Shown piece by piece: positions 17,584-26,964 of a DNA stretch of 64,000 nucleotides. The translations under genes were made by a program, and so were the position numbers. The notes beneath the pieces were generated by a model. It saw nothing but the letters and a program-made list of their open reading frames with translations. It searched no databases and was not told the DNA's origin. This DNA is from Pseudomonas sp. Bc-h (GTDB lineage Bacteria > Pseudomonadota > Gammaproteobacteria > Pseudomonadales > Pseudomonadaceae): contig NZ_MUIN01000016.1 of assembly GCF_002080045.1 (NCBI RefSeq), forward strand, positions 50,404-114,403, in the 5' to 3' direction. The first letter of the stretch is position 1, and every line of letters starts with the position of its first letter.

Positions 17584-17795
17584 GAGCCAGACTCCGTCAG
17601 GTTCTTGCGGTACTCGGTGGTGGAGATGCCGGCATAGCCCCAGTTATCGGTGTCGACTTCTTCGATCACGACGTGGGTCAGGTGCGGATCCTTGTTGAGC
17701 ACGGTCTGCATGGTCTGGGTAATTTCGGCGATGACCTGGGCTTTCTGTTCCCTGGTCACACCATCGCGGGTGATACGGACGCTGATGAAAGGCAT
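17580..17795 (-). CDS. 4-oxalocrotonate tautomerase-family protein
   Basis: 71 residues starting M-PFISVRITRDGVTREQK: after Met removal Pro1 would be the catalytic amine of the tautomerase superfamily. The body IEEVDTDNWGYAGI is typical of the single-domain 4-OT-like group. The frame is open upstream, but the Pro1 start at 17795, with GGAGA in front, is the only one that fits the family. It overlaps the DsbA-like gene by 4 bases. Confidence 0.88.
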   Translation of the reverse strand: MPFISVRITRDGVTREQKAQVIAEITQTMQTVLNKDPHLTHVVIEEVDTDNWGYAGISTTEYRKNLTESGS

Positions 17796-17956
17796 GGAAA
17801 AGTCTCCAGTGTGCTTTCCACCGAAATGGTGGAAGAGCAAGTGGTGTGGACTTTAGAAACTTGCCTCGGCGGGATAAAGACGGGGGCGGGTACTTCATTT
17901 GTGACGCGGTGTAATGAATCGAGCAGAAGGCTTGATCGAGGTCTGAATTCCGCAAA

Positions 17957-17994
17957 CGAAAAAGCCACGGGATTTGAGCCCCGTGGCTTTTTTT
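17957..17994 (-). terminator. mqo terminator
   Basis: AAAAAGCCACGG/CCGTGGCTTTTT hairpin with a long A/T run on both sides, 22 bases past the mqo stop. It can also work on the plus strand. Confidence 0.88.
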
Positions 17995-18015
17995 TACAGC
18001 GGCGACCGTGCTGTT

Positions 18016-19653
18016 TTACAGCGCCATGTCGTTCGCAGGTTTGCTCTCAACCGGCTTGCTCGGCGCGGGGCTGGTGCCGACGCTCTGATCGAGCACCGGA
18101 GGCGTGCCCAGTTGCAGGACTTCGGCGGTGTAGTTCCACTCTTGCTGTACGGCTGCAGGCGAGTCGTTCAGCTTGGTGCCGTAGCTTGGAACGATCTGAC
18201 GGATCTTCGCTTGCCATTCCGGTGTGGCGACCTGGGTTTTGAAGATCTTTTCCAGTACGTTCAGCATGATCGGTGCAGCGGTGGACGCGCCCGGCGATGC
18301 GCCCAGCAGCGCGGCGATACTGCCGTCCTGGGAAGAAACGACTTCGGTGCCCAGCTTGAGCACGCCGCCTTTGTCGGCATCACGCTTGATGATCTGCACA
18401 CGCTGACCGGCTTGCCACAGACGCCAGTCTTCTTTCTTGGCGTGCGGGAAGTATTCCTGCAGTGCCTTGAAGCGGTCGTCGTCGGACAGCATCAACTGAC
18501 CGGCAAGGTACTCGACCAGCGGATACTGCTCGACACCGACTTTGGTCATCGGCCAGAAGTTGTGGGTGGTCATGCTGCTGAACAGGTCCAGGTACGAACC
18601 CTGTTTCAGGAACTTGGTGGAGAAGGTCGCGAATGGGCCAAACAGGATCACGCGCTTGCCGTCGAGCACTCGGGTATCCAGGTGCGGAACCGACATGGGC
18701 GGCGCGCCAGTGGAGGCAATGCCGTACGCTTTGGCCATGTGTTGCATCGCAACGGTCGGGTTTTCGGTCACCAGGAACGAACCGCCAACCGGGAAGCCGG
18801 CGTAGTCGCGAGCCTCGGGAATGCCCGACTTCTGCAGCAGCTTCAGAGCGCCGCCGCCTGCACCGATGAACAGGAACCTGGCGTCGGTACCGGTGGTAGT
18901 GCCGTCCTTCAGGTTCTTGTATTCAACGTGCCAGGAGCCGTCTTCGTTACGCGTGATGTCGTTGACTTCGCTGGACAGCTTCAGGTCGAAGTTGGGGCGG
19001 GTCTGCAAGTACGACACATACTGACGGGTGACTTCGCCCCAGTTGACGTCGGTGCCGATTGGCGTCCAGGTGGTCGCCAGCTTCTGAGAAGGATCGCGAC
19101 CTTCCATCATCAGCGGGACCCACTTGGCGATCTGCGCCGGGTCTTCGGAATACTGCATCGGACGGAACAGCGGGCTTGCCTGCAGGGCGTCGTAGCGCTT
19201 CTTCAGGAACTTGATGTTGTCATCGCCCCAGACGAAGCTCATGTGCGGCGTGGTGTTGATGAACGACGGCGGGTTCTTCAGAACGCTCTGCCGGACCTGC
19301 CAGGAAAGGAACTGGCGAGTAACCTGAAAGGCTTCGTTGATCTCGATGGCCTTGGAGATGTTGACCTTGCCGTCTTTGTCTTCAGGCGTGTAGTTCAACT
19401 CGGCCAGGCCTGAGTGGCCGGTACCGGCGTTGTTCCAGCCGTTGGAGCTTTCTTCGGCGACGGCGTCCAGACGCTCGACCATTTCCATCGACCAGCCCGG
19501 TTCCAGCTCATTGAGCCAGACGCCCAGGGTCGAACTCATGATACCGCCGCCGATCAGCAGCACGTCCACTTTCTTGGTTTCAGCGGCGTGTGCCTGAAGC
19601 ATGCCTACCGAAATCGCCAGGCCCAGCAGAGCCTTGCTCGTCGTTTTGATCAT
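18016..19653 (-). CDS. mqo: Malate:quinone oxidoreductase
   Basis: 545 residues. This FAD enzyme of the inner membrane oxidises malate to oxaloacetate and passes electrons to ubiquinone; in Pseudomonas it replaces or backs up malate dehydrogenase. The hydrophobic N-terminus (MIKTTSKALLGLAISVG) is followed by the FAD motif VLLIGGGIMSSTLG and by GWNNAGTGHSGLAELNY, both diagnostic. The ATG at 19653 is chosen over a TTG 12 bases upstream. The C-terminal Pro/Ser tail is common in Pseudomonas forms. Monocistronic. Confidence 0.95.
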   Translation of the reverse strand: MIKTTSKALLGLAISVGMLQAHAAETKKVDVLLIGGGIMSSTLGVWLNELEPGWSMEMVERLDAVAEESSNGWNNAGTGHSGLAELNYTPEDKDGKVNISKAIEINEAFQVTRQFLSWQVRQSVLKNPPSFINTTPHMSFVWGDDNIKFLKKRYDALQASPLFRPMQYSEDPAQIAKWVPLMMEGRDPSQKLATTWTPIGTDVNWGEVTRQYVSYLQTRPNFDLKLSSEVNDITRNEDGSWHVEYKNLKDGTTTGTDARFLFIGAGGGALKLLQKSGIPEARDYAGFPVGGSFLVTENPTVAMQHMAKAYGIASTGAPPMSVPHLDTRVLDGKRVILFGPFATFSTKFLKQGSYLDLFSSMTTHNFWPMTKVGVEQYPLVEYLAGQLMLSDDDRFKALQEYFPHAKKEDWRLWQAGQRVQIIKRDADKGGVLKLGTEVVSSQDGSIAALLGASPGASTAAPIMLNVLEKIFKTQVATPEWQAKIRQIVPSYGTKLNDSPAAVQQEWNYTAEVLQLGTPPVLDQSVGTSPAPSKPVESKPANDMAL

Positions 19654-20004
19654 TGCGCAATCCAATTGGTAAAACGTTATCCGCCTGCCGCTTGTGTCGA
19701 GGCGATACCAGTGCTGTTCGCGTCAGTTCTGACATGAACGATAGTCCGGTTTCGCGCCCGGCGGGCGAGGGGTAGGGGTTCAAGGTCGATGGGGCAGACC
19801 TCGAGTGCTGTGTCCCTCCGCGCTGGCTTCTTGTTAGATCATTGGATTCAGCAGCTTGAGTAACATCAAACCGTCGCAGCACCTGGTCATCAGGTCCAGG
19901 CGCTTTGCGACGGGGGCGGGATTGTACCCGAAATGTGATTTACGACAAAACACATGACGATTTAGTCAATACGCCAATGTGTCACAGGTGGCGAAGGGGT
20001 GGCT
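19654..20004. other. mqo promoter region with hairpin
   Basis: 351 bp. An imperfect long hairpin at 19871-19913 (CCGTCGCA/TGCGACGG with an inner ACCTGG/CAGGT) followed by TTTGATGTT on the minus strand may end the chemoreceptor transcript. The rest holds the mqo promoter; no operator was recognised. Confidence 0.45.
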
Positions 20005-21645
20005 TCAGACTGTGAACTTGCCCACCATCGTATTGAACGACACCGCCAGACGCGACAGTTCCTGGCTGGATGCGCTGGTCTGATTGGCACCTGCGGCGGT
20101 CTGAGCGGACAGGTCCTGGATGTTCACCAGATTGCGGTCGACTTCCCGCGCCACTTGAGCCTGTTCTTCGGCGGCGCTGGCGATGACCAGGTTGCGTTCG
20201 TTGATCTGGCTGACGCCTTCGCTGATGCGTTCCAGCGCCAGCCCTGCTTCGGTGGCCAGGGTCTGGGTATTGACCGCAATCGCCTGACTCTTGCCCATGG
20301 CCTGCACGGCTTCGTCGGCGCCATTGCGCACCAGGGTGATCATCGCTTCGATCTCGCCAGTGGACGTCTGAGTACGATGGGCGAGGGCGCGGACCTCATC
20401 GGCAACCACGGCGAAACCCCGACCCTGCTCACCGGCACGGGCAGCTTCGATGGCAGCGTTGAGCGCCAGCAGGTTGGTCTGTTCGGCGATGCCGCGAATC
20501 ACGTCCAGCACTTTGGTGATGTCACGAATCTGACCGGCGAGGGCCTCGACGCGTTGGGTCGAATCGTTGATCTCCACGGTCATGGTGTTCATCGCGGTGA
20601 CCGCTTGCTGCACCTGACGCTGGCCCTTGAGCGCATCGTCGGCGGTCTGGGTCGAGACTTGGGAAGCACTGGCGGCGTTGCGGGCGACTTCTTCGACAGC
20701 GGCGGTCATCTGATTGACTGCCGTCGCAGCCTGCTGAATCTCGTCGTTCTGGCGCTGCAGCCCACGGGTGCTGTCGTCGGTGACGGCGGTCAGTTCTTCT
20801 GCGGCTGACGCCAACTGGTCCGAGGCATTGGCGATCTGCTGCACAGTGCCCTTCAGGCTGCCTTGCATGTTGGACAGCGCCTTGAGCAACTGACCGGTCT
20901 CATCCTGGCCGCCGACGGCGATCGCTTGAGTCAGGTCTCCGCTCGCCACACGAGCCGCGCTCTCGACAGATTGATAAATCGGCCGGGTAATCATCCGCGT
21001 GACGATCAGGCCCAGGGCAATGGCACAGATCACGGCCAGCAGCGAGCCGATGATCAACACCCAGGTCACCTGGCGATCAGTGTCCACACCGGCCTGGGTG
21101 GCTTCGTTGGCCTGGCGTGCGTTGGATTCGATGATGATTTTCAGCTCGGCCATGGTCTTGCGGTACGTCGGCGTGACGCTGCTGGCGGCCAGTTTGCTGG
21201 CTTGTTCGATGTCGCCGCTCTGGATGACCGCGAGGGTGTTCGCAACCGCTGCCACATAGGCCTGCCAGTCACGCTCGAAGTCATCACCGGCCGCTTTTTC
21301 GTCAGCCTGCAGTGGCGTGCTGCGGTAAATCCTGAAGTCGGTTTCTGCCTGAGCCTGGTTTTCCTTGAGTGACTGAATCGCCGCATTGACTTCATCCGGG
21401 CTCGCCTTGATAGCGCTCAGGCCGATGGCTTTGAAGAAGTCGCGGTTGGTGGCGATGACGTTGGCTTTCACCGAGTCGACTTTGGTGATCGACAGCAGGT
21501 TATTGGTAACAGTGCTCTGGAACAGGTCATACAGGCGTGAAATACCCATGTGTCCTAGCACGCCCACTGCGACCGTAATCAGCGCGCACAGGCAGAAGGC
21601 AGACAAGAGCTTGGACTTGAGTTTCAGGTTGGTCAGCCAGGACAT
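20005..21645 (-). CDS. Methyl-accepting chemotaxis protein
   Basis: 546 residues. An N-terminal membrane helix (about 12-32), a periplasmic four-helix-bundle ligand domain (about 35-190), a second membrane helix (about 192-215), HAMP (about 217-270) and a full signalling domain whose hairpin tip reads IRGIAEQTNLLALNAAIEAA. There is no C-terminal CheR-binding pentapeptide (it ends MVGKFTV). The ligand is unknown; in Pseudomonas this ligand-domain type often senses organic acids or amino acids. No chemotaxis genes are adjacent. Confidence 0.93.
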   Translation of the reverse strand: MSWLTNLKLKSKLLSAFCLCALITVAVGVLGHMGISRLYDLFQSTVTNNLLSITKVDSVKANVIATNRDFFKAIGLSAIKASPDEVNAAIQSLKENQAQAETDFRIYRSTPLQADEKAAGDDFERDWQAYVAAVANTLAVIQSGDIEQASKLAASSVTPTYRKTMAELKIIIESNARQANEATQAGVDTDRQVTWVLIIGSLLAVICAIALGLIVTRMITRPIYQSVESAARVASGDLTQAIAVGGQDETGQLLKALSNMQGSLKGTVQQIANASDQLASAAEELTAVTDDSTRGLQRQNDEIQQAATAVNQMTAAVEEVARNAASASQVSTQTADDALKGQRQVQQAVTAMNTMTVEINDSTQRVEALAGQIRDITKVLDVIRGIAEQTNLLALNAAIEAARAGEQGRGFAVVADEVRALAHRTQTSTGEIEAMITLVRNGADEAVQAMGKSQAIAVNTQTLATEAGLALERISEGVSQINERNLVIASAAEEQAQVAREVDRNLVNIQDLSAQTAAGANQTSASSQELSRLAVSFNTMVGKFTV

Positions 21646-22109
21646 TGAATGTTACTCGGGCAGGAGAGGATGTAGCGACAGACGCAAGCCGCTTTCACTC
21701 CCTATCGGCGGGGGTATGACGGACTTTACACATTTCGGAACAGCGACGACGAGCGCCCTGTTTCGTGGGTTTTATTCGCCGTTTCGGATCCATGATCGAC
21801 TGCACGAAAGGACATTCATGTTTGGTGATTCGCGACCGACAAACTGCGTCACAGATCGGTCGTCGGTATTCACGGCGTGCAGCCTGGCAGTCGCTTTTTC
21901 CCGTTGCGATCACCTAAGCTTTACCCCTGCGCCGCCGATAACCCGGGCAAGCGGCGTCTTGCCGCACCCGAAGTCGCCCAGGCGTGTGTGAAATAGCTTG
22001 ATGGCAAATTGATGTTGGCTATCATCTGCCCCCGCAAAAAAACGGGCGCCGTGAAGTCGATCCGTTGTATAGCCCTTGGGCTGACTTTTCTCCCGTGACA
22101 GGAATCTCG
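21646..22109. other. Divergent intergenic region
   Basis: 464 bp between the chemoreceptor and the response-regulator gene, carrying promoters for both. No convincing gene, repeat or operator seen. Confidence 0.4.
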
Positions 22110-23714
22110 ATGCTGGCGTGGAACCAAAAAAGCTTTCTGATCGTCGATGATTTCTCCGATTTCCGCAGTTCGGTCAGGTCGATGCTGCGCGAGTTGGGCG
22201 TCAAGGAAGTGGACACTGCCGATACCGGCGAACAGGCGCTGAAGATGTGCTCGCAGAAGCGCTATGACTTCATCCTGCACGACTTCAATCTGGGCGACGG
22301 CAAGAAGAACGGCCAGCAGGTCCTGGAAGACTTGATGACCGACAAGCTGATCAGCCACGAAAGCGTATTCGTCATGGTCACTGCCGAAAACAGTCAGGCC
22401 ATGGTCATGAGTGCGCTGGAATGGGAGCCCGATGCTTACCTGACCAAGCCTTTCAATCGCGCGAGCCTGGCTCAGCGTCTGGAGAAGATCGTCCAGCGCA
22501 AAAACTTGCTCAAGCCGATTCTTCAGGCGCTGGATCGCGGCAAGCCGGCCGAGGTGCTGGCGGCCTGTGTCAACCTGACCAAACAGGACCCGCGTTTCGC
22601 GCCGCTCTGCCTGCGCTACAAGGCAGACGCCCTGCGCGACCTCAACCAGAACGAGCCGCTGGAAGCCTTTCTCAAATCGATTCTCGCCGATCGCCCGCAG
22701 CCATGGGCATATGCGGCGCTGGGCAAGTTGCTGTTCAAGCGAGGCCGTAACGCCGAGGCGCAGGCGGTGTATGAAGACGCCATTCGTGCCTTCAATGCCA
22801 TGCCGGTTCTGTTCGACGGTCTGGCCGATGTCCTGATGGCCAGTGGTGACAATCGGCGGGCGCAGAAAATGCTCGAAGAGGCTGTGCGTCTCTCGCCTTA
22901 TGCGGTGCGCCGTCAGCGTCTGTTGGGCAAGCTGGCACTGGAAAACCAGGATTTCGACGGTGCATCGAAGGCCTTTCGGCAGGCGGTTTCCCAAGGGCAG
23001 TTCTCGCGCTTCAAGGACCCTGAAACCAACCTCGGCCTGGCCCAGGCCTTGATCAGCCGTGGCAGTGAGCGCGGACTGGATGCGCGCACCCGCGTCGAGA
23101 TCAACCAGACCTTGGGCGAAGTCGCCAAGGAACACACCAACGATGCCGGCCTTCAAGTGCGTGCGCGCTTGATGAAGGCCACCAGCGTTGCCAGTTCCGA
23201 TCCGGAAATGGCCGCCAAGTTGACCGAGCAGGCCATGGCGCGTCTGGAAGGCATGGAGCAGTTCCTGAGTGCCGACGCTGCCCTGGCTGTGGCCTCGCAA
23301 CTCAAGCAACTGGGGCAGGAAGCGGCCGGCGCAGGCATTCTGAAAAGCTGTGCGGAGATCTACGGCGACGACCCTGCGGTCATGCAGAACATTGCCAAAC
23401 AGACCGACGATCCGGAAATCCTCAGCGCCGGCAAGGCCGCTGTCGATCTGAACATGCAAGGCATTCGCAGTTACCGCGCCGGCAAGCTGGGCGAGGCTCA
23501 GGATTTCTTCCGCCAGGCGCTGGCGTTGCAGCCGAAGAACATCAGTATCGCGTTGAACATGGCGCAATCGCTGCTGCACGTGGGTGTGCAGAACCTCGAT
23601 ACCGCCAGCCTTCAGGAGTGCCAGAACAGTCTGAAAATGGTGGGCAAGATGCCCGACACCGATCCACGTTACGACCGTTATCAGAAACTGCGACTCAGGG
23701 CGTTCGGCGAATGA
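22110..23714 (+). CDS. Response regulator with TPR effector region
   Basis: 534 residues. The receiver (about 8-130) has the acidic pair in LIVDDF, phospho-Asp in ILHDFNLGDG, MVTAE and LTKPF. About 400 residues of helical TPR-like repeats follow (for example AYAALGKLLFKRGRNAEAQ and GIRSYRAGKLGEAQDFFRQ) with no DNA-binding or enzymatic output, so the output is protein binding. The ATG at 22110 follows CAGGAA; an upstream start at 22065 is possible. It overlaps the histidine kinase gene by 4 bases (ATGA), so the two form a coupled signalling pair. Confidence 0.9.
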   Translation: MLAWNQKSFLIVDDFSDFRSSVRSMLRELGVKEVDTADTGEQALKMCSQKRYDFILHDFNLGDGKKNGQQVLEDLMTDKLISHESVFVMVTAENSQAMVMSALEWEPDAYLTKPFNRASLAQRLEKIVQRKNLLKPILQALDRGKPAEVLAACVNLTKQDPRFAPLCLRYKADALRDLNQNEPLEAFLKSILADRPQPWAYAALGKLLFKRGRNAEAQAVYEDAIRAFNAMPVLFDGLADVLMASGDNRRAQKMLEEAVRLSPYAVRRQRLLGKLALENQDFDGASKAFRQAVSQGQFSRFKDPETNLGLAQALISRGSERGLDARTRVEINQTLGEVAKEHTNDAGLQVRARLMKATSVASSDPEMAAKLTEQAMARLEGMEQFLSADAALAVASQLKQLGQEAAGAGILKSCAEIYGDDPAVMQNIAKQTDDPEILSAGKAAVDLNMQGIRSYRAGKLGEAQDFFRQALALQPKNISIALNMAQSLLHVGVQNLDTASLQECQNSLKMVGKMPDTDPRYDRYQKLRLRAFGE

Positions 23715-24403
23715 CAGATCAGGATCAGGGGCTCGACTTCTCCATGGTGATTGCCTCCACCGTGCACGACATGAAGAACTCGCTCGCCTCGCTGATTCAG
23801 GCGCACGGGGAGTGGGTCAAGGCGTTGCCCGAGACGCAGCGGGGCACTGCGGAACAGGGCGTGATCGATTACGAATTCGCGCACCTCAACGGCATGCTGG
23901 TCCAGCTGCTGGGGCTGTACAAACTCGGGGTCAATCAGCTTCCGTTGCGCCCGGATTATCACGAGCTGGACGACTTCATTGAAGCGCAACTGGCGTTCCA
24001 TCAGGAAGTGCTCGACAGCCGCGGCATCGTTGCTCGTTACAGCGTGGATGACTTCGGCCTGCCGGGGTTCTTCGACCGCGAGCTGATCGGTTCAGTGGTG
24101 TCGAACGTGGTGATCAACGCCATCCGTTTCGCGCGCCATGAGGTGTTGATCACGGCGGGGCAGGTCGGTGAGCAACTGGTGATCAGCGTCAACGACGACG
24201 GCCCGGGTTTCCCTGAGCACATGATCGAGCACCAGACCGATTACGTCCTGGGCATCAACCAGAGCAGCGGCAGCACCGGATTGGGCCTGTATTTTGCGGC
24301 CAACATTGCGAAACAACATCAGCGCCAGGGTGTACCGGGACACATCGAGATCGCCAACGGCGGTGAGCTGGGCGGTGGGTTGTTCAGTATTTATTTGCCG
24401 TGA
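23711..24403 (+). CDS. Soluble histidine kinase without sensor domain
   Basis: 230 residues. A short dimerisation helix with candidate phospho-His in VHDMKNSLASLIQ (about 19-30) leads into an HATPase_c domain with N-box SNVVINAIRFAR, G1 NDDGPGFP and G2 GSTGLGLYFA. No membrane helix or sensor domain is seen, so input must come from a partner protein. The ATGA overlap with the TPR response regulator makes that protein its likely substrate. Start fixed by this overlap. Confidence 0.88.
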   Translation: MTDQDQGLDFSMVIASTVHDMKNSLASLIQAHGEWVKALPETQRGTAEQGVIDYEFAHLNGMLVQLLGLYKLGVNQLPLRPDYHELDDFIEAQLAFHQEVLDSRGIVARYSVDDFGLPGFFDRELIGSVVSNVVINAIRFARHEVLITAGQVGEQLVISVNDDGPGFPEHMIEHQTDYVLGINQSSGSTGLGLYFAANIAKQHQRQGVPGHIEIANGGELGGGLFSIYLP

Positions 24404-24452
24404 TTCTTGCGTCAGACGGCACACCGGCTGACTTCACGGTAAATGCGGTTCC

Positions 24453-24538
24453 GTGGGAGGGAGCCTGCTCGCGAATACGATTTTTCAGTAAAGGTGAGTG
24501 AACTGACACCCCGCATTCGCGAGCAAGCTCCCTCCCAC
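24453..24538. repeat. REPIN (GTGGGAGGGAGC family)
   Basis: Inverted arms GTGGGAGGGAGCCTGCTCGC and its near-complement GCGAGCAAGCTCCCTCCCAC enclose about 50 bases. This is the classic P. fluorescens REP doublet, mobilised by RAYT transposases encoded elsewhere. Another copy is at 35183-35278. Confidence 0.85.
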
Positions 24539-24583
24539 AAGTATCCGCGCCAGCCGACAGATCTCGCTTGGCATTCGCCGCAT

Positions 24584-24660
24584 TTAGCTGGGGGGTGTCC
24601 AGTTGCCACCGAGGGTCTTGTAGAGGTCGATCTGCTTGAGCTCCCGTTTCGTGTGCCAGG
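24584..24660 (-). pseudogene. 3'-terminal relic of a NodT-type efflux outer-membrane gene
   Basis: On the minus strand the last codons read ELKQIDLYKTLGGNWTPPS then TAA, the typical C-terminus (LYKALGGGW) of OprM/NodT outer-membrane efflux proteins. The frame is broken just upstream, where the 3' end of the phosphodiesterase gene begins (its stop is at 24665). Only about 20-25 codons survive; the rest of the efflux gene is absent. Confidence 0.6.
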
Positions 24661-24664
24661 GCTC

Positions 24665-25891
24665 TCAGCGCTTCACCGGCACCTCTGACACCAGCCGTGA
24701 AACCGGCACTTCATTGAGCACCACGGTGTAGTTCAACTGGCCGATGGTTGGCGGCAGTTCGCTGTCGATGTATTCGTTGGATGAGTCGGTGAGTTTGGCG
24801 ATCAGTTGTCCTGAGCGATAGATCCGCAGCGGTTGCTTGCTGCCCTCGGTGACGCGCCAGCGCAAACGCACTGTTCGGTTGGCGGAGTTCAGGCTCGCGG
24901 TCAATTGTCGAACGCCCACGTGGCCAAGCAAAGGCACGCCGTCAATGGCGTACCGTTGCGGGTCAGTGTTGACCCCCAGATGCACGAGGATGGTTGGCGC
25001 GATGTCGGCCACGCTGGCAAACCCATAAAGGCCTTCAAGGCCGGGATCGATCGGGTCCTCGATGGGACGGGTCAGTTCTTCGTTGGCGGGTTTGTCGAGG
25101 GCGATGAAGGTGGTTTTCTCGCTGTAGCTTTGCTCGCCATGGTCATAGCCATCCGGTGGTCGCCTTCCGTGATCGGTGGTCAGCATGACCAGCCAGTCTT
25201 CCTCGGGGTTGTCGTGCTTGCGCTTGGTGAGCGCCGCGAGGATCTGCCCCAGCTGTTGGTCGGTACGGGTTATTGCTTCCTGATAACGCGGACCGAAACC
25301 GTTTTCGTGGCCCGCGCCGTCAGGCTGATCGAGGTGTACGAAGATGAAGTCGAAATTGCCGGTGCGTAACTCCTGGACAGTGCGATCGGTCGTGCATTGA
25401 TCGTCGCCCCCGCACTTGACCCCCAACTCGATGAACCCGGCGTTGATATCGTCGACAAAATTGTCGTTGATCGGATTCCAGCTGACGATGCTCGCGGTGT
25501 GCCTCGTGGGTGAGGAGAGGCTGATCAGTTTGAACAGGCTGTCGGTCTTGTTGCGCAGGCCACTGTCGTTGCTGCCGACCCTGTGTCGATTGGCCCACGC
25601 GCCGGTGAGGATCGTCGCCCAGCCGGGGCCGCTGAGGGTGGGTTGTTGAGTGACGGTGCCTTTGATGCCGCCTGTATAGCTTTTGCCCAGATGAAATAGC
25701 GCGATGTTCGGCGCTTTCCCCGCCTCGATGACCTGTTTGAGCTGCTCGTACTGCACGCCGTCGATGCCCACCAGCATGGCCTTGTGCCGATGGAAGTCGA
25801 CCGCGTCTCCCAGCAGCATGTTTTTTAGCAACAGAGTGGCCAATAACCCCAGGAGCAAACCGATGCCGCAGAGCTTGGCGATTGGATACAT
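24665..25891 (-). CDS. Exported alkaline-phosphatase-superfamily phosphodiesterase
   Basis: About 408 residues. An N-terminal membrane anchor (YPIAKLCGIGLLLGLLATLLL) is followed by the nucleotide pyrophosphatase/phosphodiesterase core: metal-site D in MLVGIDGVQYEQL, nucleophile Thr in LSGPGWATILTG, HLDQPDGAGH, and TTDHGRRPPDGYDHG with the paired D/H ligands. The C-terminal ~80 residues form a fibronectin-like beta domain (RLRWRVTEGS...). Substrate unknown (phosphodiesters or phosphonates). The ATG at 25891 has GAGG 6 bases ahead; 25903 is possible. It lies alone, ending against an efflux-gene relic. Confidence 0.8.
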   Translation of the reverse strand: MYPIAKLCGIGLLLGLLATLLLKNMLLGDAVDFHRHKAMLVGIDGVQYEQLKQVIEAGKAPNIALFHLGKSYTGGIKGTVTQQPTLSGPGWATILTGAWANRHRVGSNDSGLRNKTDSLFKLISLSSPTRHTASIVSWNPINDNFVDDINAGFIELGVKCGGDDQCTTDRTVQELRTGNFDFIFVHLDQPDGAGHENGFGPRYQEAITRTDQQLGQILAALTKRKHDNPEEDWLVMLTTDHGRRPPDGYDHGEQSYSEKTTFIALDKPANEELTRPIEDPIDPGLEGLYGFASVADIAPTILVHLGVNTDPQRYAIDGVPLLGHVGVRQLTASLNSANRTVRLRWRVTEGSKQPLRIYRSGQLIAKLTDSSNEYIDSELPPTIGQLNYTVVLNEVPVSRLVSEVPVKR

Positions 25892-26039
25892 GATGAGCCT
25901 CATTTTTTGCACTGAGGTCGCGGGCAATAAGGCATGGAAGGGCGACTAATCCGTGTCGGTCGTGAATGGGAATGTATTGGTTATAGCGGAGTTTTGAAGA
26001 GGCGGGAGGGCACCGGAAAATTTGTGTTCATCAGTGATT

Positions 26040-26122
26040 CCTGTTGCAGCCTGGCTTCCCGGCGCAAGCGATTTCAACGGTGGCATGGCCGGCAAACAGA
26101 ACGCGGTCCGGCCGTACTGTTA
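26040..26122. repeat. Degenerate CCTGTAGCAG-type inverted repeat
   Basis: A diverged copy (CCTGTTGCAGCCTGGCTTCC ... CCGTACTGT) of the dispersed repeat best seen at 43270-43341 and 30377-30447. Confidence 0.5.
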
Positions 26123-26140
26123 AAGACGTGCGTAACCAGG

Positions 26141-26863
26141 TCACAACTTCATCCCTTGCCCCAACACCACATTCAACGCATTGCGCGCATCGTCCAGTTG
26201 CACGAGGGTCGCGTGATGCGCACCCAGAGCGTCGCGGTTTTCGATGGCGGTGAGAATCGCCTTGTGCCGGGGCAGGGCCAGTTCGTGCAGGTTCGGGCGT
26301 TTATTGGAATGCTTCAGTGCTTCGCGCAGCGCCAGCGACAGCATGTTGCACAGGTGTGCCAGCAAGTCGTTGTGGGTGGCGTCGGCAATGCGACTGTGGA
26401 AATCCAGGTCCGGTTGCAGCACGGCCTCCACGGTAGGCGCGGCTTCCATACGCTGGTAAGCCTCGCCTATCGCGGCGATCTCGTCCGTAGTGGCGTGCTG
26501 GGCGGCGAGCGCGGCTGCGGCGGGTTCGATGATGCTGCGCACGCTGGTCAGCAGGGCGAAGAACTCGTTCTGCGGTGAACTCTGCATCAGCCAGTGCAGC
26601 ACGTCCGGGTCGAGCATGTGCCACTCACGGCGGGGTTTGACCACCGTACCGACACGCGGACGCGAATACACCAGCCCCTTGGCCACCAACACTCGCGTGG
26701 CTTCACGCAACACCGGCCGACTCACGGCATATTCTTCACAGAGCAGGGCTTCGGCGGGGAGCTTGTCGTCAGGTTTGAAACGGCCTGAAACGATCTGCAT
26801 GCCGATGTCCTGGACAATGCGTGAATGCATGCTTTTGCGGTCGGAGGGCTTACGGTAATCCAT
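26141..26863 (-). CDS. GntR/FadR-family regulator of the pentonate genes
   Basis: About 240 residues. The N-terminal winged helix (about 12-75) has KLPAEALLCEEYAVSRPVLREATRVL and GTVVKPRREW; the C-terminal FCD all-helical ligand domain carries DLDFHSRIADATHND, with Asp/His metal ligands that usually coordinate the carboxylate effector. It lies downstream of the sugar-acid dehydratase gene in the same direction, so it is the likely local repressor relieved by a pentonate or 2-keto-3-deoxy acid. The ATG at 26863 was chosen; one at 26905 is possible. Confidence 0.85.
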   Translation of the reverse strand: MDYRKPSDRKSMHSRIVQDIGMQIVSGRFKPDDKLPAEALLCEEYAVSRPVLREATRVLVAKGLVYSRPRVGTVVKPRREWHMLDPDVLHWLMQSSPQNEFFALLTSVRSIIEPAAAALAAQHATTDEIAAIGEAYQRMEAAPTVEAVLQPDLDFHSRIADATHNDLLAHLCNMLSLALREALKHSNKRPNLHELALPRHKAILTAIENRDALGAHHATLVQLDDARNALNVVLGQGMKL

Positions 26864-26964
26864 GGGGGCGCGAGGCAATCCTGAGCGGTGAATGCCGCGC
26901 ATCATAGCATTGGCGGATAAAGGGGGGCGTAGCTGGAAAATTCAGAAGCATCATGTGGATAACT

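Noticed and set aside
17974..19413. A 479-residue open frame antisense to mqo
   Set aside because: Shadow of mqo starting inside its terminator; no SD or motif.
21921..23579. A 552-residue open frame antisense to the receiver-TPR gene
   Set aside because: Shadow frame; the plus strand encodes a complete receiver and TPR repeats.
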